Shown piece by piece: positions 38,941-41,979 of a stretch of DNA of 41,979 nt (the first letter of the stretch is position 1; the number at the start of each line of letters is the position of its first letter). A model generated the notes under the pieces. That model saw only the letters and a program-made list of their open reading frames with translations. It had not been told where the DNA came from and did not search any database. A program made the translations under genes and the position numbers. The DNA is from Microbacteriaceae bacterium. GTDB lineage: Bacteria; Actinomycetota; Actinomycetes; Actinomycetales; Microbacteriaceae. The stretch lies in contig JAODAT010000046.1 of assembly GCA_025463565.1 (NCBI GenBank), positions 1-41,979 of the forward strand, in the 5' to 3' direction.

Positions 38941-40572
38941 GTGCAACTGCAGGGCATGGGTATCGGGCGCGGCATGGCCGTTGGCCCGGTGCTGCGGATG
39001 CCCGACCCGCTGCCCGAACCGGCCGACGTCGCGCGCGCGGCGGGGGCGGCATCCGAGTTCGCCGGCGTCGACGCCGCGCTCTCTGCCGTCGCCGCCGAAC
39101 TCACCGATCGCGGTTCGAGGGCCGGCGGGGATGCTCGCGACATGCTCGAAGCCGCGGCCCAAATGGCACGCGATCCGACGCTGATCGACGACATCCGGGC
39201 GCGAATCGACACCGGCAGGACTGGGCAGCGGGCGGTGTTCGAGGCGGTCGGTGCTTTTACCGCTGAGTGGACCGCGGCCGGCGGCCTGCTGGCCGAGCGC
39301 GTGGCCGACCTCGATGACATAGCGCGCCGCGTGATCGCGCACCTGCGTGGGGTGCCGTTACCCGGCATCCCCGTCTCGGACACGCCGTTCGTATTGGTCG
39401 CCGCCGACCTCGCGCCCGCCGACACGGCGCTGCTCGACCTGACGATGGTGCTCGCGCTCGTCACGAGCGGCGGCGGGCCGACCAGCCACACCGCGATCCT
39501 CGCGCGACAGAAGTCGATCCCCGCCATCGTGGCGGTCGCCGGAGCGCTCGACCTGGCCGACGGCACGGTGGTGATCGTGGATGCTGCAAGTGGTTCCGTC
39601 ACGACCTCGCCGACGGACACCGAGATCCGTGCGGTACACGAACGAGCGCGCTCGGTGCCGGTGCCGATCACCGACGGCGCGCTGAAGGACGGCACGAAAA
39701 TACCCCTGCTCGCCAACCTCGGCTCACCGGACGAAGCGATGTCGGCGATCGAACTCGGCGCGGAGGGTGTCGGGCTGTTCCGCACGGAATTCCTCTTTCT
39801 CGGATCGGCGGCGGCGCCGACCGTCGACGACCAACGCGCACGGTACACCGAATTGCTCGCGCGTTTTCCGGGTCGAAAAGTGGTCGTGCGCGTGCTGGAC
39901 GCGGGTGCGGACAAGCCCCTCGCGTTCCTCGGCGGAGAGCACGAAGACAATCCAGCACTTGGCCTCCGCGGGCTCCGGGCGCTCCGGGCCAACGAGTCGG
40001 TCCTGCGTGAGCAACTCACCGCGCTCGCGCAGGCGGACGCCGCGACAGACGCCGAACTGTGGGTGATGGCCCCCATGGTGTCGGATGCGGAGGAGACCGA
40101 CTACTTCGTCACGTTCGCGCGCGAACTGGGCCTTAGAACCGTCGGGGTGATGGCCGAGGTGCCATCGCTGGCGCTCGTCGCCGACCGGGTGTTCGAGAGC
40201 GCCGATTTCGTCAGCGTCGGCACCAACGACCTCACCCAGTACACGCTCGCGGCAGACCGCACCCTCGGCTCGGTCGCGCGCTATCAGGACCCGTGGCATC
40301 CCGCCGTGCTTCGCCTGATCAAGCTGGTGGGGGATGCCGGTCGGGCCTCCGGCAGGCCGGTCGGCATCTGCGGCGAGGCCGCCGCCGACCCGCAGCTCGC
40401 CGTCGTACTGGTCGGACTCGGCGCGACGAGCCTCAGCATGGCGCCCGCCGCGCTGGCCGATGTGCGCGCTGAACTCGCCCTTCACAGCCTCGCTGAGGCG
40501 CAGGCGCTCGCCGAGCGGGCTGTCACTGCGGGCAGCGCGGCCGAGGCGCGAGCCGTCGCGACCTTGCGCTGA
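38941..40572 (+). CDS. ptsI: Phosphoenolpyruvate-protein phosphotransferase (enzyme I of the PTS)
   Basis: A 543-residue enzyme I. The phosphorylated His183 lies in TSGGGPTSHTAILAR, and the PEP-binding barrel has GLFRTEFLFL, VGTNDLTQYTLAADR and the active-site Cys477 in GICGEAAADP. It takes phosphate from PEP and passes it to HPr for sugar uptake. It is about 30 residues shorter than the E. coli enzyme, mainly in the N-terminal HPr-binding region. GTG at 38941 has AAAGGA about 5-6 nt upstream. No ptsH or EII gene is visible. TAGAGT at 38900-38905 could be its -10 box. Confidence 0.93.
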   Translation: MQLQGMGIGRGMAVGPVLRMPDPLPEPADVARAAGAASEFAGVDAALSAVAAELTDRGSRAGGDARDMLEAAAQMARDPTLIDDIRARIDTGRTGQRAVFEAVGAFTAEWTAAGGLLAERVADLDDIARRVIAHLRGVPLPGIPVSDTPFVLVAADLAPADTALLDLTMVLALVTSGGGPTSHTAILARQKSIPAIVAVAGALDLADGTVVIVDAASGSVTTSPTDTEIRAVHERARSVPVPITDGALKDGTKIPLLANLGSPDEAMSAIELGAEGVGLFRTEFLFLGSAAAPTVDDQRARYTELLARFPGRKVVVRVLDAGADKPLAFLGGEHEDNPALGLRGLRALRANESVLREQLTALAQADAATDAELWVMAPMVSDAEETDYFVTFARELGLRTVGVMAEVPSLALVADRVFESADFVSVGTNDLTQYTLAADRTLGSVARYQDPWHPAVLRLIKLVGDAGRASGRPVGICGEAAADPQLAVVLVGLGATSLSMAPAALADVRAELALHSLAEAQALAERAVTAGSAAEARAVATLR

Positions 40573-40681
40573 AGACCTCGCGCTGAAATTTGTCCCCAAC
40601 CGATATACGGGGGTCGCGCAGGACCGGATCTCGGCGCATACTGGTGGTGGATCAGGTATGACTCCCGTGGGGGGAACGGCT
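40573..40681 (+). other. Intergenic region between ptsI and the sigma factor gene
   Basis: This 109-bp gap contains CCCC (40594-40597) and GGGGG (40609-40613) flanking AACCGATATACG as a weak inverted repeat. No convincing -35/-10 pair was seen; a site for an alternative sigma factor, perhaps the product itself, is possible. Confidence 0.25.
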
Positions 40682-41979
40682 ATGGAAGACGAGAATCCGG
40701 GAGTAACCACCTCGGATGAGTCGCTGGTATTGCGTGCACGTGCCGGGGACAAGGGTGCCTTCGCGGAACTGTGGCAGCGCCATGCCCGGTCGGGCATGCG
40801 GGTCGCGCGCCAGTTCACGTCGTCGAACGACGCCGACGACCTCGTGTCGGAGGCGTACGTGCGCATCTACCAGCGGGTGCTGGCCGGTGGCGGGCCCGAG
40901 GGCGCATTCCGTCCGTACCTGTACACCACCATCCGAAACCTCGCGGCACGCTGGGGTCGCTCGGACAAGAGCATCAACGTCGAGGACATCGGCGAATTCG
41001 AGTCGGTAGTCGAAGGCGACGACCCTGCGACCATCGCGCTCGACCGCACTCTCACGGTGCGAGCGTTCCGCAGCCTGCCCGAGCGCTGGCAGTCGGTGCT
41101 CTGGTACACCGAGGTCGAGGGAATGGACCCGCACGAGGTCGCCCCCATTCTCGGAATCACCGCGAACGGCGTCGCGGCACTCTCCTACCGGGCCCGTGAA
41201 GGACTCCGCAAGGCGTGGCTGCAGGCCCATGTCTCCGACGCGACGTCCACCGGAGACTGCCGCTGGACCATCGAACGCCTCGGTGACTATGCCCGCAACG
41301 GCCTGACCGCCAGCGTTCGCGAGCGCGTCACGGACCACCTGAGCACCTGCAACAAGTGCACGATCATCAGCGAAGAAGTGGATGAGGTCGGGTCGCGCCT
41401 GGCGCTCGTCATGATCCCGCTCATCCTGGGCGGTGCCGTCGGCGGGATGTTCCTCGCCTCACTCAGCGTGCCGAGCGGTGCGATGGCGGCGGAGGCGGTC
41501 GCATCCGCCATGCCGCCCGCCTTCCACACCCTCGCAACCGCGGCCGTGCCCGCCGTGACGACCGGCCTCACCGCCGGCGCCGTGGCCGCGCCACTGGTCG
41601 GAGTGATCGCCGTGGCGCTCGCCGTATCCGGGGGCCTCGCGGCGACCAGCAGCGCGCAGGGTCCGTCGGCTCCGTCTTCCGTCGTTGCGGCGTCATCCAC
41701 TACGTCGGAAACCATTGCGCTGCCGTCCTCTGCGCCCACCCCGTGGATTCTCGCTCCGACCCCGTCGCCGAGCGGGATCGGCTCGCTGCTCAGCGCTCCC
41801 ATCCCGGGCACGACCACACTCATCGACGGCGTGAACCAGACCGTGGGCAGCACATCGTCCGCGCTCGGATCGACGCTGAATAGTGTGGTCAAAGGCGTGA
41901 CCGCCCCGATCAATAACCTGACCGGGCTGAACGTCGGACCGGGTCCGGTGCCCACCGAAACCGCGCCGGCTGGCGTGGT
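40682..41979 (+). CDS. ECF-type sigma factor fused to zinc-finger and membrane segments (cut by window edge)
   Basis: An open frame of at least 432 codons with no stop before the edge. Region 2 is at about residues 25-95 (GAFAELWQRHARSGM, NDADDLVSEAYVRIY), region 4 at about 125-175 (SLPERWQSVLWYTEVEGMD, ILGITANGVAALSYRAREGL). A zinc-finger of the anti-sigma type follows: His219, Cys223 and Cys226 in HLSTCNKC. Then a hydrophobic helix (LALVMIPLILGGAVGGMFLA), a second hydrophobic stretch (about 300-325) and a Ser/Thr/Pro/Ala-rich tail. Sigma factors with a fused membrane anti-sigma-like part are known among actinobacterial ECF groups. ATG at 40682 has GGGGGGAA upstream; an in-frame ATG 24 bases earlier is less well supported. 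Confidence 0.88.
   Translation, partial: MEDENPGVTTSDESLVLRARAGDKGAFAELWQRHARSGMRVARQFTSSNDADDLVSEAYVRIYQRVLAGGGPEGAFRPYLYTTIRNLAARWGRSDKSINVEDIGEFESVVEGDDPATIALDRTLTVRAFRSLPERWQSVLWYTEVEGMDPHEVAPILGITANGVAALSYRAREGLRKAWLQAHVSDATSTGDCRWTIERLGDYARNGLTASVRERVTDHLSTCNKCTIISEEVDEVGSRLALVMIPLILGGAVGGMFLASLSVPSGAMAAEAVASAMPPAFHTLATAAVPAVTTGLTAGAVAAPLVGVIAVALAVSGGLAATSSAQGPSAPSSVVAASSTTSETIALPSSAPTPWILAPTPSPSGIGSLLSAPIPGTTTLIDGVNQTVGSTSSALGSTLNSVVKGVTAPINNLTGLNVGPGPVPTETAPAGV

Overview
The window is high-GC actinobacterial DNA. The gene set points to Microbacteriaceae or a close relative: BioQ-controlled BioMNY, a ribD-ribE-ribBA-ribH operon behind an FMN riboswitch, a DacB-type PBP, and GTG/TTG starts. 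Many start codons lie 6-7 nt after a TAnnnT -10 box, which is typical of leaderless actinobacterial transcription. The genus assignment is inference. I see no tRNA, rRNA, CRISPR array, prophage or intact insertion sequence.

Layout. 1-2020: the 5' part of kup, then a TetR gene divergent from an aldo/keto reductase with two matching operators between them. 2037-4987: cupin, alpha/beta hydrolase, VOC protein and an HTH_42 (AlkZ/YcaQ-like) protein. 5003-7794: a 14-TM DHA2 exporter with a palindromic operator, a possible leader peptide and its own TetR. 7802-9538: peroxiredoxin, a stand-alone maltokinase-cap-like protein and a uracil-DNA-glycosylase-like protein. 9539-12214: a tautomerase/TetR unit with two operators, and a divergent ArsR/MFS pair. 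12404-19264: a plus-strand run of a CAP-like secreted protein, a Gfo/Idh/MocA oxidoreductase, dacB, pncA, a succinate-semialdehyde dehydrogenase, a small membrane protein and a SpoU methyltransferase.

19323-25073 is the most notable block. It is visibly less GC-rich than its flanks and has fragments of one REP-like repeat at both ends in opposite orientation. It holds a minus-strand operon in which every gene overlaps the next: bioY, a short acyl-CoA-ligase-like gene, a thiolase-like gene lacking two usual catalytic residues, bioM, bioN and a CHY zinc-finger gene. A divergent TetR gene (bioQ-like) sits next to two perfect TGAAC-N3-GTTCA boxes. bioY plus ligase plus thiolase recalls the B. subtilis yhfUTS (bioYB-yhfT-yhfS) locus, here joined to the transporter's own ATPase and T-component. 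This suggests an uncharacterised biotin-linked acyl pathway.

25230-31457: a conserved hypothetical, an ABCB-type exporter divergent from a DrrA/NodI-like ATPase with two ABC-2 permeases whose N-termini carry in-frame repeat fragments, and an MFS sugar-type transporter. 31516-35789: the riboflavin operon, with a 46-residue membrane ORF and an anchored protein at its end. 35846-35951 is an inverted pair of REP-like units. 35959-41979: trpS, xthA, a YihY/BrkB protein, ptsI, and the 5' part of a sigma factor fused to a zinc-finger anti-sigma-like domain and membrane segments.
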